64,000 nucleotides of DNA from Armatimonadota bacterium (GCA_031432545.1 JAVKGX010000001.1:663674-727673), one strand, 5' to 3'; shown: positions 24,890 to 33,596, counted from the stretch's first letter. The notes: a model not told the origin generated them from the sequence alone. Program-made: numbers and translations.

Positions 24890-25960
24890 ATGAGCTCGGC
24901 ATCCAAAGTGGCCGGCCGGGTCGCGGCGTGGGCGGGGTTCGTGCTCGGCGCCGTGATCGGGTTCCAGTCCGTGGAGCCGTTGGCGGCGCTGTTCCTCCCG
25001 GGTGGCTGGCCCAGGCTGGGCGCGCAGTTCGCCGCGGCCGCGGTGGTCGCGGTCGCCGGCCGCCTGAGCGCGCCTTTGCTGTGGGCGCTGTTCGTCCGCG
25101 GGATGTCGCGGGTGCTCGCGTGGCTGGGACGTGTGCCGCTGCGGGATCTGGGCGTGGCGCTCGTGGGCCTCGCGGTCGGGTTGCTGATCGCCAGCGCCGT
25201 GGGATATCTGCTCTCGGGCATCCCGGGCATTGGGGGGTACCTCCGGCTGGGCGCGCTCGTGGTCTTTGGCTACCTCGGCCTGCAGTTCGCGCTGCAGCGC
25301 CGGGAGGAACTGGCCGGGATGTTCGACCGCTCCGGACGGCGGGTGCGCGGCGCGCCGAAGGTACTGGACACCAGCGCGATCATCGACGGCCGCATCGCCG
25401 ACGTGGTGCAGGCGGGGTTTCTAGAAGGTACGCTGCTCGTGCCGCGTTCGGTGCTGCGGGAGTTGCAGTCGATTTCGGACTCCACCGACCCGCGGCGCCG
25501 TGCGCGGGGGCGACGCGCACTGGATGTGCTCAACCGCCTGCAGACGGAATCTCAGGCGTTGCAGATCGTAGAGGACGAAGGTGGGGGCGACGTGGACGAG
25601 CGGGTCGTCGAACTCGCGCGCGCGCATCGGGCCAGCATCGTCACGACCGACTTCAATCTGAACCGGGTGGCCCAGCTCCAGGGCGTCCGCGTGCTGAACA
25701 TCAACGATCTCAGCGGTGCACTGCGGCCGGTCGTGCTCCCGGGTGAGGAACTGCGCGTGCAGGTGATGCGCGAGGGCAAGGAGGCGGGGCAGGGCGTGGG
25801 CTATCTGGAAGACGGTACGATGATCGTCGTCGAGGGCGGTCGAGGGATGATCGGGACCGAGGTCGAGGTCGTGGCCACCAGCGTTCTGCAGACGGCCGCG
25901 GGAAGGATGATCTTCGCCCGGCCGAAGCACGACGGCGCCGGACGCCGGTCGACGGGTTGA
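24890..25960 (+). CDS. PIN and TRAM domain membrane protein (YacL-like)
   Basis: Homologue of Bacillus YacL: 356 residues with about four N-terminal membrane helices (to about residue 135), a PIN nuclease-like domain starting PKVLDTSAIIDGRIADV and containing further acidic residues (IVTTDFNLNRVAQLQGV), and a C-terminal TRAM domain (VLPGEELRVQVMREGK, VGYLEDGTMIVVEGG) likely to bind RNA. The combination suggests a membrane-tethered ribonuclease, not shown biochemically here. It lies between radA and ispD, the same context as in Firmicutes. Confidence 0.92.
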   Translation: MSSASKVAGRVAAWAGFVLGAVIGFQSVEPLAALFLPGGWPRLGAQFAAAAVVAVAGRLSAPLLWALFVRGMSRVLAWLGRVPLRDLGVALVGLAVGLLIASAVGYLLSGIPGIGGYLRLGALVVFGYLGLQFALQRREELAGMFDRSGRRVRGAPKVLDTSAIIDGRIADVVQAGFLEGTLLVPRSVLRELQSISDSTDPRRRARGRRALDVLNRLQTESQALQIVEDEGGGDVDERVVELARAHRASIVTTDFNLNRVAQLQGVRVLNINDLSGALRPVVLPGEELRVQVMREGKEAGQGVGYLEDGTMIVVEGGRGMIGTEVEVVATSVLQTAAGRMIFARPKHDGAGRRSTG

Positions 25961-26006
25961 CGCGCCTCGGCCGCGCCCAACACCCCTGTCCTTCCGGGAG
26001 GTCGAG

Positions 26007-26708
26007 TTGGCAAGACACAAACGGCCCCGTGTGGCCGCGCTCATTGCCGCCGCCGGCCGCAGCGCGCGGATGGGGCAGGGCACGCCGAAGGTGCTGCTGT
26101 CGCTGCGACAGGTACCGGTGATCGTCCGCTCGATCCTCCCCTTCCACCACAGCCCTCATGTCGACGACATCGTCGTCGTCGCCAGCCAGGCGGCGCTTCC
26201 GAGGGTGACGCAGCTGGTCGCGAAGTACGGTCTGGGCAAGGTGTCGGCGGTGGTGGCCGGGGGCTTGAAGCGACAGCAGTCGGTCGCACTGGGGCTGCAG
26301 GCGCTGGACCAGTGTGACGTGGTGCTGGTGCACGACGGCGCGCGGCCACTGGTCACGACGGACATCATCGAGCGCGTTGTACAGGCGACGGTGGCCCATG
26401 GTGCGGCGCTCGCCGCGGTCCCGGTCCGCGACACCGCCAAGCGCGTCGACGGCGAGGTCGTGCGCGAGACGATCGACCGCGACGTCCTGGTGGCGGCCCA
26501 GACGCCGCAGGGCTTTCGCTACGAGCTGCTGCGGGCGGCGCACGAGCGCGCGCGGGCCGATGGGTTCTACGGCACCGACGACGCCGCGCTGGTCGAACGC
26601 CTCGGAGTCGAGGTGCACTTGGTGCCGGGAAGCCCCGAGAACCTCAAGATCACGTCTCCGGAGGATCTGGTCATCGCCGAAGCGCTGCTGCAGTGGCGGG
26701 AAGGGTAG
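26007..26708 (+). CDS. ispD: 2-C-methyl-D-erythritol 4-phosphate cytidylyltransferase IspD
   Basis: MEP pathway enzyme that forms CDP-methylerythritol from MEP and CTP. The 233 residues include the nucleotide-binding ALIAAAGRSARMGQGTPKVL loop, VLVHDGARPLVTTDIIERV, AAVPVRDTAKR, AAQTPQGFRYELL and YGTDDAALVERLG. The start is TTG at 26007, supported by GGGAGG about eight bases upstream. The next MEP gene, ispF, starts 69 bases after the stop, consistent with one operon for isoprenoid precursor synthesis. Confidence 0.95.
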   Translation: MARHKRPRVAALIAAAGRSARMGQGTPKVLLSLRQVPVIVRSILPFHHSPHVDDIVVVASQAALPRVTQLVAKYGLGKVSAVVAGGLKRQQSVALGLQALDQCDVVLVHDGARPLVTTDIIERVVQATVAHGAALAAVPVRDTAKRVDGEVVRETIDRDVLVAAQTPQGFRYELLRAAHERARADGFYGTDDAALVERLGVEVHLVPGSPENLKITSPEDLVIAEALLQWREG

Positions 26709-26776
26709 CCCGGCGCGGGCTCGCGGTCGGTGAGTGCCCACCGGGACGGGGGAGGCGGGAACTGTCGGCCCGACGC

Positions 26777-27250
26777 ATGCGCGTAGGGTTGGGATTGGAC
26801 CTGCACCGGTTCGCCCAGGGCAGAACGTTGCGGTTGGGCGGCGTGGAGATCCCGTACGAGCGAGGCCTGGCGGGCCACAGCGACGCCGACGTCCTCCTGC
26901 ACGCGGTGATGGACGCGGCGCTGGGGGCGGCGGGGCTGGGCGACATCGGGGCACACTTCCCGCCCGACGACGATCGCTACCGGGACGCGGACAGCGCCGC
27001 GCTGCTGCGCGGAGTACGCGATCGTCTGGGCGAGATGGGATGGGCGGTCGTCCAGGTGGACGCGGTCGTCGTTGCGGAGGCGCCGCGCCTGAGCCCGTAC
27101 GTCGAACGCATGCGCGCACGCATCGCCGAGATCCTGGACCTGCCGGTCGCCGACGTCGCGGTCAAGGCGACGACGGCGGAGGGCATGGGTGCCATCGGTC
27201 GGGGTGAGGGCATCCAGGCGATCGCGGTGGTGCTGCTGGAGCGGGTGTGA
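26777..27250 (+). CDS. ispF: 2-C-methyl-D-erythritol 2,4-cyclodiphosphate synthase IspF
   Basis: Zinc-dependent MEP pathway cyclase. The 157-residue protein has the DLHRF metal site (usually DVHRF), GHSDADVLLHAVMDA with the second histidine, GDIGAHFPPDD, and the C-terminal ATTAEGMGAIGRGEGIQA. The ATG at 26777 matches the family N-terminus but has no close ribosome binding site; GGAGG at 26751-26755 would fit a CTG at 26762, so the exact start is uncertain by five residues. The stop overlaps the cysS ATG by one base (TGATG). Confidence 0.94.
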   Translation: MRVGLGLDLHRFAQGRTLRLGGVEIPYERGLAGHSDADVLLHAVMDAALGAAGLGDIGAHFPPDDDRYRDADSAALLRGVRDRLGEMGWAVVQVDAVVVAEAPRLSPYVERMRARIAEILDLPVADVAVKATTAEGMGAIGRGEGIQAIAVVLLERV

Positions 27251-28770
27251 TGGCCCTGCACGTGACGAACACCCTGACGCGGCGCAAGGAGCGCTTCGAG
27301 CCGCTCCAACCGCCGGACGTGAAGATGTACGTCTGCGGAGTGAACCTGTACGGGCCCGCCCACGTCGGCCACGCGATGAGCTACGTGGTCTTCGACGTGA
27401 TCCGTCGGCATCTGGAGTGGTCCGGCTACCGGGTGCGGCACGTCCAGAACTTCACCGACATCGAGGATCGGATCGTGGCCCGATCGCAGCGGGAGGGGCG
27501 GACGATCCAGGCGATCGCCGAGGAGTACATCGCCCGCTTCCATCGGGAGATGGACGCGCTGAACGTCCTGCGGGCGCACTCCTACCCGCGGGCCACTGAG
27601 GTCATCCCCCAGATGATCGAGATCATCGGGGTGCTGATCGAAAAGGGGCACGCCTACGTCGTAGACGGCGACGTCTACTTCCGCGTGACCTCCGACCCCG
27701 ACTACGGCAAGCTGTCGGGGCGACGCCTGGAAGAGATGCAGGCCGGCGCCCGCATCGCGGTGGACGAGCGCAAGGAACACCCGATGGATTTCGCGCTGTG
27801 GACGCGGGCCAAGCCGGGGGAGCCCTCGTGGCCGAGCCCATGGGGGGAGGGGCTACCGGGCTGGCACATCGAGTGCTCGGCGATGTCGATCCATTACCTC
27901 GGACCGCAGCTGGACATCCACGGCGGCGGCGAGGACGTGATCTTTCCGCACCACGAGAACGAGATCGCCCAGTCCGAGAACTTCACCGGCAAGCCCTTCG
28001 TCAAGTACTGGATCCACAACGCGCTGCTGCGCCCGGGCGGGGCCGAAGAGAAGATGACGCGCCACCTGGGCAACGTCGTCTCGATCGAGGAGGCCCTCGG
28101 GCGCTACAGCCCCGACGGGCTGCGACTGTTCTTTCTGTCATCTCACTACCGGAACCCGCTCACGTGGAAGGAACAGGCCGTCGAAGCGGCCGACCGCGGG
28201 GCCGAACGGCTCCGGCACGCGGTGGAAGCGATCGATGCCGTCCTGCGCCGCTGTACGCCGTCCGGCCGTCGTTCGCCAGCAGCGCAGGCGCTCTTTGAGC
28301 GCGCCGCGTCCGCACGGGAGGCGTTCCGGGCCGCGATGGACGACGACTTCAACACGCCGCAGGCGATCGCGGAGATCTTCGCCCTGGCCGCGGACGCCAA
28401 CCGCCTCACCGACGCGCTGGCCAAGCGCGTGGGGGACGTGGGCGCGCCGGAGGACGCCGCGGACGCCCTGGCGCAGGCCGCCGATGGGCTGCGCGAACTG
28501 GCGGGTGTGTTGGGGCTGCGCTTGGCGCCGGCGGTCCCCCAGGAGTGGCTGGACCAACAGCTGCGCCGCCTGCTGGAAGAAGAAGAGGCGCTGCGCTCGA
28601 TCGACCCCACCGGCAAGACCAAAGAGATCCTCGACGCGATCCTGGCCGCGCGCCAGCGGGCCCGCGACCGACGCGACTTCGCCACCGCCGATCGCATCCG
28701 CAGGCGCCTGGGGGAGATCGGCGTTTCGGTGGAGGACTATCCGGGGGGCAGCCGGTGGAGGATTCGGTAG
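27250..28770 (+). CDS. cysS: Cysteinyl-tRNA synthetase (divergent signature loops)
   Basis: Class I aminoacyl-tRNA synthetase for cysteine, 506 residues. The fold and zinc ligands are present: YVCG near residue 29, [14 protein letters not shown] and [19 protein letters not shown]. The HIGH signature is HVGH (38-41) and its surroundings read [17 protein letters not shown] instead of the common GPTVYDYPHIGHARTYV. The KMSKS loop is KMTRH (268-272). The C-terminal helical anticodon region is normal. A GTG three bases upstream is an equally possible start. Gene order ispD-ispF-cysS-rlmB matches Firmicutes. Probably the housekeeping enzyme of a divergent branch. Confidence 0.93.
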   Translation: MALHVTNTLTRRKERFEPLQPPDVKMYVCGVNLYGPAHVGHAMSYVVFDVIRRHLEWSGYRVRHVQNFTDIEDRIVARSQREGRTIQAIAEEYIARFHREMDALNVLRAHSYPRATEVIPQMIEIIGVLIEKGHAYVVDGDVYFRVTSDPDYGKLSGRRLEEMQAGARIAVDERKEHPMDFALWTRAKPGEPSWPSPWGEGLPGWHIECSAMSIHYLGPQLDIHGGGEDVIFPHHENEIAQSENFTGKPFVKYWIHNALLRPGGAEEKMTRHLGNVVSIEEALGRYSPDGLRLFFLSSHYRNPLTWKEQAVEAADRGAERLRHAVEAIDAVLRRCTPSGRRSPAAQALFERAASAREAFRAAMDDDFNTPQAIAEIFALAADANRLTDALAKRVGDVGAPEDAADALAQAADGLRELAGVLGLRLAPAVPQEWLDQQLRRLLEEEEALRSIDPTGKTKEILDAILAARQRARDRRDFATADRIRRRLGEIGVSVEDYPGGSRWRIR

Positions 28771-29552
28771 CGGACCTCATCGAGGGCCGCAACCCCGTCT
28801 GGGAGGCGCTGCACGCCGATCGGCCGATCCGCAAGATCCAGATCGCGCGCACCGCGCGTCTAGCCGGGACACTGGCCCGCATCGTCTCGCACGCCAAGAG
28901 CCGGGGCATCCCCGTGCAGTTCGTCGATCCGCGCCACCTGGCTGCCGTCTCGGCCACCGGCGCACACCAGGGAGTGATCGCCCTCATCTCACCCCACCGC
29001 ACGGTCGAGCTCGAAGCGCTCCTCAAGCAGGCCACAGCGCGCGGCGCGCCGTTCTTGGTACTGCTGGACGGGATCGAGGACCCCAGGAACCTGGGCGCGA
29101 TCGTGCGCACCGCCGAGGCGGCCGGTGCCCACGGCGTGGTCATCCCCAGGCGTCGCGCGGCCGGTCTGAGCCCGGCGGTGGCCAAGGCGTCGGCGGGCGC
29201 GATCGAGCACGTGCCCGTCGCGATGGTGACGAACATGGCACAGGCAGTAAAGGCGTGTCGGGCCGCCGGGCTGCTGACGGTGGCCGCCGACCCCCGAGCG
29301 CTCCGGTGTTACGATGAGGTGGCGTTGCGCCCGCCACTGGCCCTGGTGATCGGCGGGGAGAGGTCCGGGGTGCGCCGGCTGGTCCGGGAACGGTGCGACC
29401 TGACGGTGCGCATCCCCATGCGAGGGCGGATCTCCTCGCTCAACGCGTCCGTGGCGGCGGCGATCTTGCTCTTCGAGGTCGTGCGGCAGCACCGACATGG
29501 CCACGGCGGGCCGCGGGAGCGGAGCGGGCAGCCGTGCGAGGAGCGTCCCTGA
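28755..29552 (+). CDS. rlmB: 23S rRNA 2'-O-methyltransferase RlmB-type (SpoU family)
   Basis: SAM-dependent knotted methyltransferase acting on rRNA (the E. coli homologue methylates G2251). It has an N-terminal substrate-binding domain (LIEGRNPVWEALHADRPIRK) and the SpoU domain with LDGIEDPRNLGAIVRTAEAA, LALVIGGERSGVRRLV and IPMRGRISSLNASVAAAILL. The 265-residue length is normal. The GTG at 28755 overlaps the cysS end by 16 bases; GGGGGG upstream could act as ribosome binding site. No mini-ribonuclease III gene stands between cysS and rlmB, unlike Bacillus. Confidence 0.93.
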   Translation: MEDSVADLIEGRNPVWEALHADRPIRKIQIARTARLAGTLARIVSHAKSRGIPVQFVDPRHLAAVSATGAHQGVIALISPHRTVELEALLKQATARGAPFLVLLDGIEDPRNLGAIVRTAEAAGAHGVVIPRRRAAGLSPAVAKASAGAIEHVPVAMVTNMAQAVKACRAAGLLTVAADPRALRCYDEVALRPPLALVIGGERSGVRRLVRERCDLTVRIPMRGRISSLNASVAAAILLFEVVRQHRHGHGGPRERSGQPCEERP

Positions 29553-29591
29553 GGGGCTCGCAGCCCCCAGTTGTCTGGGGAGGGGATCGAT

Positions 29592-30941
29592 TTGCGCTGG
29601 ATCGGCGGCGTGCTTGCGGTCTTCGTCGCGTTGCTCGCAGGTGCGGCAGCAGCGTACGTGCTCGACGAGCGTTCGCATGCCGGCACTTTCTACGACGGCA
29701 TCTGGATCGAAGACCTCCACCTGGGAGGACTCACGCGCGAGCAGGCGCTGGAGCACCTCCGTGCGCGTGTGCAGGCGAGGGTGCAGCGTCCGATCGTCAT
29801 TCGCGCGGGGGACCGGACCTGGCGGCGTACTGCCGGTGAGCTGGGGCTTCGATCCGACCTATACGGCACCGTCCGCCGGGCGTTCGGAGTCGGACGAGCT
29901 GGCGGCCTGGTAGATAGACTGCGGATGCGCTGGCGGCTGCGGTCCGAACCACTCCGCTTGGCGATCCCGTTCAGTGTGGACCCCGCGGCCCTGCGGGCGT
30001 TCGTCGACCAGGCCGCCGCCCAGGTGGGGACCCAGCCGCAAGACGCGCGCCTTTGGGTGCAGGACGGGCAGGTCCGCATCGTCCCCGGCCGCGACGGGAC
30101 GACCATCGATCACGCGGCGGCGGCTCGCATCCTCGCCGTCGCCGCGCGGGAAGGGTGGGAACGGGTGACGCTGCCCCTCGCGGCGGTGCGGCCGCGGTGG
30201 ACGGCCGAACGGCTGCAGGCTATGGGGATCCGGGAGGTCGTGGCGACCTACACGACGCACTTCCCCGACGTGCCCAACCGGAACTTCAACATCGCTCTGG
30301 CGGCCAGCAAGCTCCGGGGCATCCTCCTCCTCACCGGCGAGGAATTCTCCTTCAACCGTGTCGTCGGACCGCGTACGCGCGCCGCCGGATACCGGGAGGC
30401 ACCGGTGATCCTCAACGACGAGTTCGTGCCGGGCGACGGAGGCGGCGTCTGCCAGGTGTCCTCGACGCTGTTCAACGTGGTGCTGTTCGCGGACCTGAAG
30501 ATTTTGGCTCGCACCAACCACAGCGCGCCGGTGAGCTACCTGCCGCTGGGCCGGGACGCGGCGGTCTCGTACGGCTCATTGGACCTGCGGTTTCGCAACG
30601 ACGGGCCGCCGCTGCTGATGTGGGCGGAGGTGCGGGGGCGCGCGCTGACGATCTCGCTTTACGGCACGCGCCGCTCGGGCCGTGAAGTGGCGATCCTCGT
30701 GACTGACGTCCAGGTGCTGCCGGCGCCCGAAGGCGAGATCCGCCGGCCGGATCCCGGGCTGCCCGTCGGCGCGACCCAGGTGCTGGCAGCCAAGCGCGGT
30801 TTCCGGGCAACCACGGTCCGTATCGTCCGCGAGCAGGGTGTCGTCGTCCGCCGCGAGGTCGTGGCCCACTCGTACTACAAGCCCGTCCCGAAGATCGTGA
30901 AGTTCGGAACCCGCAAGCAGGCAGCGCTGAGGGGACCCTGA
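29592..30941 (+). CDS. VanW-family protein with peptidoglycan-binding and G5 domains
   Basis: Envelope protein of 449 residues, probably anchored by one N-terminal membrane helix. Two peptidoglycan-binding-4 type repeats (IWIEDLHLGGLTREQALEHL is the start of the first) are followed by a VanW domain (NRNFNIALAASKLRGILL, EFSFNRVVGPRTRAAGY, GGGVCQVSSTLFN) and a C-terminal G5 domain ending YYKPVPKIVKFG. The family resembles Bacillus YoaR; its reaction is unknown. TTG at 29592 is chosen because GGGGAGGGG lies six bases upstream. It occupies the place between rlmB and sigH where Bacillus has yacP. Confidence 0.85.
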   Translation: MRWIGGVLAVFVALLAGAAAAYVLDERSHAGTFYDGIWIEDLHLGGLTREQALEHLRARVQARVQRPIVIRAGDRTWRRTAGELGLRSDLYGTVRRAFGVGRAGGLVDRLRMRWRLRSEPLRLAIPFSVDPAALRAFVDQAAAQVGTQPQDARLWVQDGQVRIVPGRDGTTIDHAAAARILAVAAREGWERVTLPLAAVRPRWTAERLQAMGIREVVATYTTHFPDVPNRNFNIALAASKLRGILLLTGEEFSFNRVVGPRTRAAGYREAPVILNDEFVPGDGGGVCQVSSTLFNVVLFADLKILARTNHSAPVSYLPLGRDAAVSYGSLDLRFRNDGPPLLMWAEVRGRALTISLYGTRRSGREVAILVTDVQVLPAPEGEIRRPDPGLPVGATQVLAAKRGFRATTVRIVREQGVVVRREVVAHSYYKPVPKIVKFGTRKQAALRGP

Positions 30942-30977
30942 AGAAGGGGCGCACGGCGGCGGGGTCCACCGAGACTT

Positions 30978-31001
30978 CGTCGGCGCTCGGCCGCGCCGAC
31001 G
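30978..31001 (+). terminator. Strong hairpin after the VanW-family gene
   Basis: CGTCGGCGC (30978-30986) pairs perfectly with GCGCCGACG (30993-31001) around a six-base loop. A poor T-tract (GTTTGCTTG) follows about ten bases later. Located just before the sigH promoter, it probably insulates the two units. Confidence 0.5.
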
Positions 31002-31017
31002 GACCGGTGCCGTTTGC

Positions 31018-31047
31018 TTGACCCTCCGGATAGAGCGTCTCTATAAT
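31018..31047 (+). promoter_or_regulatory. sigH promoter, TTGACC-N18-TATAAT
   Basis: TTGACC at 31018-31023 and a perfect TATAAT at 31042-31047 are 18 bases apart. The vegetative sigma factor should recognise it. It also shows that translation does not begin at the TTG at 31018, which is part of the -35 element. Confidence 0.8.
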
Positions 31048-31110
31048 GTGCTTGGCTTTTTGGCTATAGACCTCTCAAGCGGTTCCACCACACAGTCGAC
31101 ATCGGAGGCG

Positions 31111-31755
31111 ATGCCGGTGGCCGTTGCGCGAAAGGAAGCGTCAGCACCGTACGCGGAGATGGTGGACGAAGACCTCGTGGAGACGGCGAAGAACGGCGAC
31201 GATCGAGCCTCCGAATTCCTCATCAACAAGTATCGCAACTTCGTGCGCGTCAAGGCTAAGGCGTATTTCCTCATCGGCGCCGATCGTGAAGACATCATCC
31301 AGGAAGGCATGATCGGCCTGTACAAGGCCATACGCGACTTCCGGCGCGACAAGCTGAGCTCGTTCCGTGCGTTCGCGGAGCTGTGCATCACGCGCCAGAT
31401 CATCACCGCGATCAAGACCGCCACCCGCCAGAAGCACATCCCCCTGAACTCTTACATCTCCTTGAACAAGCCGATCTACGACGACGACTCCGATCGGACG
31501 CTGCTGGACGTGATCGGCGGCATGAAGGTGTCCGACCCGGAGGAGCTGGTCATCAACGAGGAGGCATCCGCCCGGATGCGGGCCCGGATCCGCCGCAACC
31601 TGAGCGAGCTGGAGCACAGGGTGCTCAGCGCCTACCTCGAAGGCAAGTCCTACCAGGAGATGGCCAACGAGCTGCGCCGCCACGTTAAGTCCATCGACAA
31701 CGCCCTGCAACGGGTCAAGCGCAAACTCGAGAGGAACCTGGAACAAGAAGAATAA
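31111..31755 (+). CDS. sigH: RNA polymerase sigma factor SigH (sigma-70 group 3)
   Basis: The 214-residue protein has the SigH layout: region 2 (DREDIIQEGMIGLYKAIRDF, SFRAFAELCITRQIITAIKT), a short linker with IPLNSYISLNKPIYDDDSDR as in Bacillus Spo0H, and region 4 (LEGKSYQEMANELRRHVKSI). In Bacillus it controls competence and the onset of sporulation. Start: ATG 31111 follows GGAGG by only two bases, and GTG 31117 would have better spacing. Downstream of rlmB, the same place as in Firmicutes. No sporulation gene is visible in this window. Confidence 0.92.
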   Translation: MPVAVARKEASAPYAEMVDEDLVETAKNGDDRASEFLINKYRNFVRVKAKAYFLIGADREDIIQEGMIGLYKAIRDFRRDKLSSFRAFAELCITRQIITAIKTATRQKHIPLNSYISLNKPIYDDDSDRTLLDVIGGMKVSDPEELVINEEASARMRARIRRNLSELEHRVLSAYLEGKSYQEMANELRRHVKSIDNALQRVKRKLERNLEQEE

Positions 31756-31814
31756 GCGACATCCGCAGGCGGCCTGCGCTCGGCCGACCGGTGCCCGAGC
31801 GTCGGGGACGGATC

Positions 31815-31958
31815 ATGATCCGCGTCGTGTGTCCTCGTTGTGCGCATCCCATCCTGCGGTTGGCCCCCGCCGAGCCGGACGAGGAAGTGGTCTGCCCGCG
31901 CTGCGGGGAGGCGTTCGAACCCCGCGAGGAAGAATGGGTGGACCCAGAAGACGGCTAG
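31815..31958 (+). CDS. Small double-CPRC zinc-ribbon protein
   Basis: A 47-residue reading frame begins at ATG 31815 with a G-rich stretch just upstream. It encodes MIRVVCPRCAHPILRLAP, a short acidic spacer, VVCPRCGEAFEPR and an acidic tail (EEEWVDPEDG). The two CPRC knuckles about 23 residues apart form a zinc-ribbon pattern. Acidic and tiny, it may be a protein-interaction module. It lies 59 bases after sigH in the same direction and is convergent with moaA, whose stop lies 7 bases further. Too short for homology to be secure. Confidence 0.6.
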   Translation: MIRVVCPRCAHPILRLAPAEPDEEVVCPRCGEAFEPREEEWVDPEDG

Positions 31959-31965
31959 GCCGGAT

Positions 31966-32943
31966 CTAGCCGCCGATCTGGATCATCGCGCGCTTGTGCG
32001 GGTACATGCGCTCGGCCAGGGCGTGGCCGAACGGCCGGCGGTAGGCCGCGGCCGCGAAGAGGTCGCGCAGTTCCTGATAGGAAGCGCCCGCCCGCAGGGG
32101 TGTCAGCAGGTCCTCCTCGTCGTCGCGCAGCAGACACAGCCGCAGTTTCCCGTCGGCGGTCAGCCGCAGCCGCCCGCACTTCGCGCAGAACGGCTCGCTG
32201 ACGGGGCTGATGAATCCGAGAATGCCGATCGCCCCCGGCAGGCGGTAGGTGCGCGCGGGGTCCTCTCCGGACAGATCCACCGGCCGCAGCGGCCCGAACC
32301 GGGCCTCGATGCGGGCCATCGTCTCCTCGCTGCGCACCACGCCGGCGGTCGCGAAGTCCCCGACCGTCCCGAACGGCATCATCTCGATGAACCGGACCTC
32401 CCAGAGTCGGCGCAGGGTGAGGGCCGCCAGATCCTCCACCGCGTCGTCGTTGAACCCGCGGACGACGACCGCGTTGATCTTGATCGGTCGCAACCCTGCC
32501 TCTTCTGCGGCTGCCAGCCCTTCGAGCACGTCGCTCAGCCGGCCGCCACGGGTGATCCGCCGGAATGCCTCGGCGTCCAGCGTGTCCAGGCTGACGTTCA
32601 CGCGCCGCAGCCCGGCCCGCGCCAGGGGTCGGGCCAGGTCCCGCAGGCGTACACCGTTGGTGGTGAGGGCGACGTCTGCGATCCCGGGGATCGAGGCGAT
32701 GCCGCGTACGATGCCCACCAGGTCCGGCCGGACGGTCGGTTCGCCACCCGTCAGCCGCACCTTACGCACGCCCAGCTCCGCCGCGATCCGCGTCAGCAGC
32801 AAGATCTCGGGCTCCTGCAGCAGCTCGGCGGCCGGGCGGAACGCGATCCCCTCTGCCGGCATGCAGTACACGCAGCGCAGGTTGCACCGGTCCGTCAGGG
32901 AGATGCGCAGGTCGCGGATGGGCCGGCCGTACTGATCCCGCAA
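31966..32943 (-). CDS. moaA: GTP 3',8-cyclase MoaA
   Basis: Radical SAM enzyme catalysing the first step of molybdenum cofactor synthesis. The 325-residue protein has the radical SAM cluster motif in DRCNLRCVYCMPAEG, the SAM-binding RLTGGEPTVRPDL, and the C-terminal second cluster (CAKCGRLRLTADGKLRLCLL) with the double glycine at the end needed by the family. The TTG start has GGAGG upstream. A perfect TATAAT lies at 32973-32978 on this strand. No other molybdopterin gene is adjacent. Confidence 0.95.
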   Translation of the reverse strand: MRDQYGRPIRDLRISLTDRCNLRCVYCMPAEGIAFRPAAELLQEPEILLLTRIAAELGVRKVRLTGGEPTVRPDLVGIVRGIASIPGIADVALTTNGVRLRDLARPLARAGLRRVNVSLDTLDAEAFRRITRGGRLSDVLEGLAAAEEAGLRPIKINAVVVRGFNDDAVEDLAALTLRRLWEVRFIEMMPFGTVGDFATAGVVRSEETMARIEARFGPLRPVDLSGEDPARTYRLPGAIGILGFISPVSEPFCAKCGRLRLTADGKLRLCLLRDDEEDLLTPLRAGASYQELRDLFAAAAYRRPFGHALAERMYPHKRAMIQIGG

Positions 32944-32972
32944 GAGGCGACCTCCGGGCGGTTGGTGAATAG

Positions 32973-32978
32973 ATTATA
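32973..32978 (-). promoter_or_regulatory. -10 box of moaA
   Basis: On the minus strand this hexamer is TATAAT, 30 bases before the moaA start codon. No good -35 is seen at 16-18 bases, so the element alone supports the call. Confidence 0.5.
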
Positions 32979-33032
32979 CCCTCGGATCGGGGGCAAGATG
33001 GCATTTGGCATCCCATCGGTGCGGAGGGGTTC

Positions 33033-33470
33033 ATGAGCGGTCGGCGGCGCACCCCACGGAGGTTTCCATTCCGCCTCGGACAGCGGGCGGAGATGGCGCG
33101 AACCGTCACGGAGGCAGACATCGTGGCGTTCGCGGGCCTCAGCGGTGACTACAACCCCCTGCACGTGAATGCCGAATACGCGCAGAAGACGCGGTTTGGA
33201 GGTCGCATCGCGCACGGGATGCTGTCGGGCGCGTTCCTGTCGGCCGTGCTGGGGATGCACCTGCCGGGTCCCGGTGCGATCTTCTTGTCCTGTCAGATGC
33301 GCTTCCTCAAGCCGACGCGGATCGGGGATACGATCACCGCGGCTGCGGAGGTCGTCCGGATTCGCGAGGACAAGCCGATCCTCACGCTGAAGGTGTGGTG
33401 TACGAACCAGCACGGTGAGACGACCGTGGACGGCGAAGCCGTCTGCTACTACGAACCACCCGCAGGCTAG
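33033..33470 (+). CDS. MaoC-family (R)-enoyl-CoA hydratase
   Basis: The 145-residue protein belongs to the hotdog-fold MaoC family. The catalytic segment reads FAGLSGDYNPLHVNAEYA with the aspartate-histidine pair, followed by GGRIAHGMLSGAFLSAVLG; the remainder (MRFLKPTRIGDTITAAAEV) is typical of PhaJ-like (R)-specific enoyl-CoA hydratases. Such proteins hydrate enoyl-CoA thioesters in fatty acid or polyester metabolism. The gene stands alone between moaA (divergent) and tRNA-Thr, so the pathway is not shown by context. Confidence 0.88.
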   Translation: MSGRRRTPRRFPFRLGQRAEMARTVTEADIVAFAGLSGDYNPLHVNAEYAQKTRFGGRIAHGMLSGAFLSAVLGMHLPGPGAIFLSCQMRFLKPTRIGDTITAAAEVVRIREDKPILTLKVWCTNQHGETTVDGEAVCYYEPPAG

Positions 33471-33521
33471 GGTGACTGTTTGGTACCCCTCCGCCGTCCG
33501 GTGCGCTATGCTGTCGTGGGT

Positions 33522-33596
33522 GCCGGCGTAGCTCAACGGCAGAGCAGCTGATTTGTAATCAGCAGGTTAGGGGTTCAAATCCCCTCGCCGGCTCCA
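33522..33596 (+). tRNA. tRNA-Thr(UGU)
   Basis: Complete cloverleaf: acceptor GCCGGCG (33522-33528) pairs with CGCCGGC (33586-33592); D arm GCTC/GAGC; anticodon arm GCTGA/TCAGC with loop TTTGTAA, anticodon TGT reading ACA; T arm AGGGG/CCCCT with loop TTCAAAT. The discriminator is T and CCA is encoded (33594-33596). It stands singly between a hydratase gene and a diguanylate cyclase gene. Confidence 0.97.
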
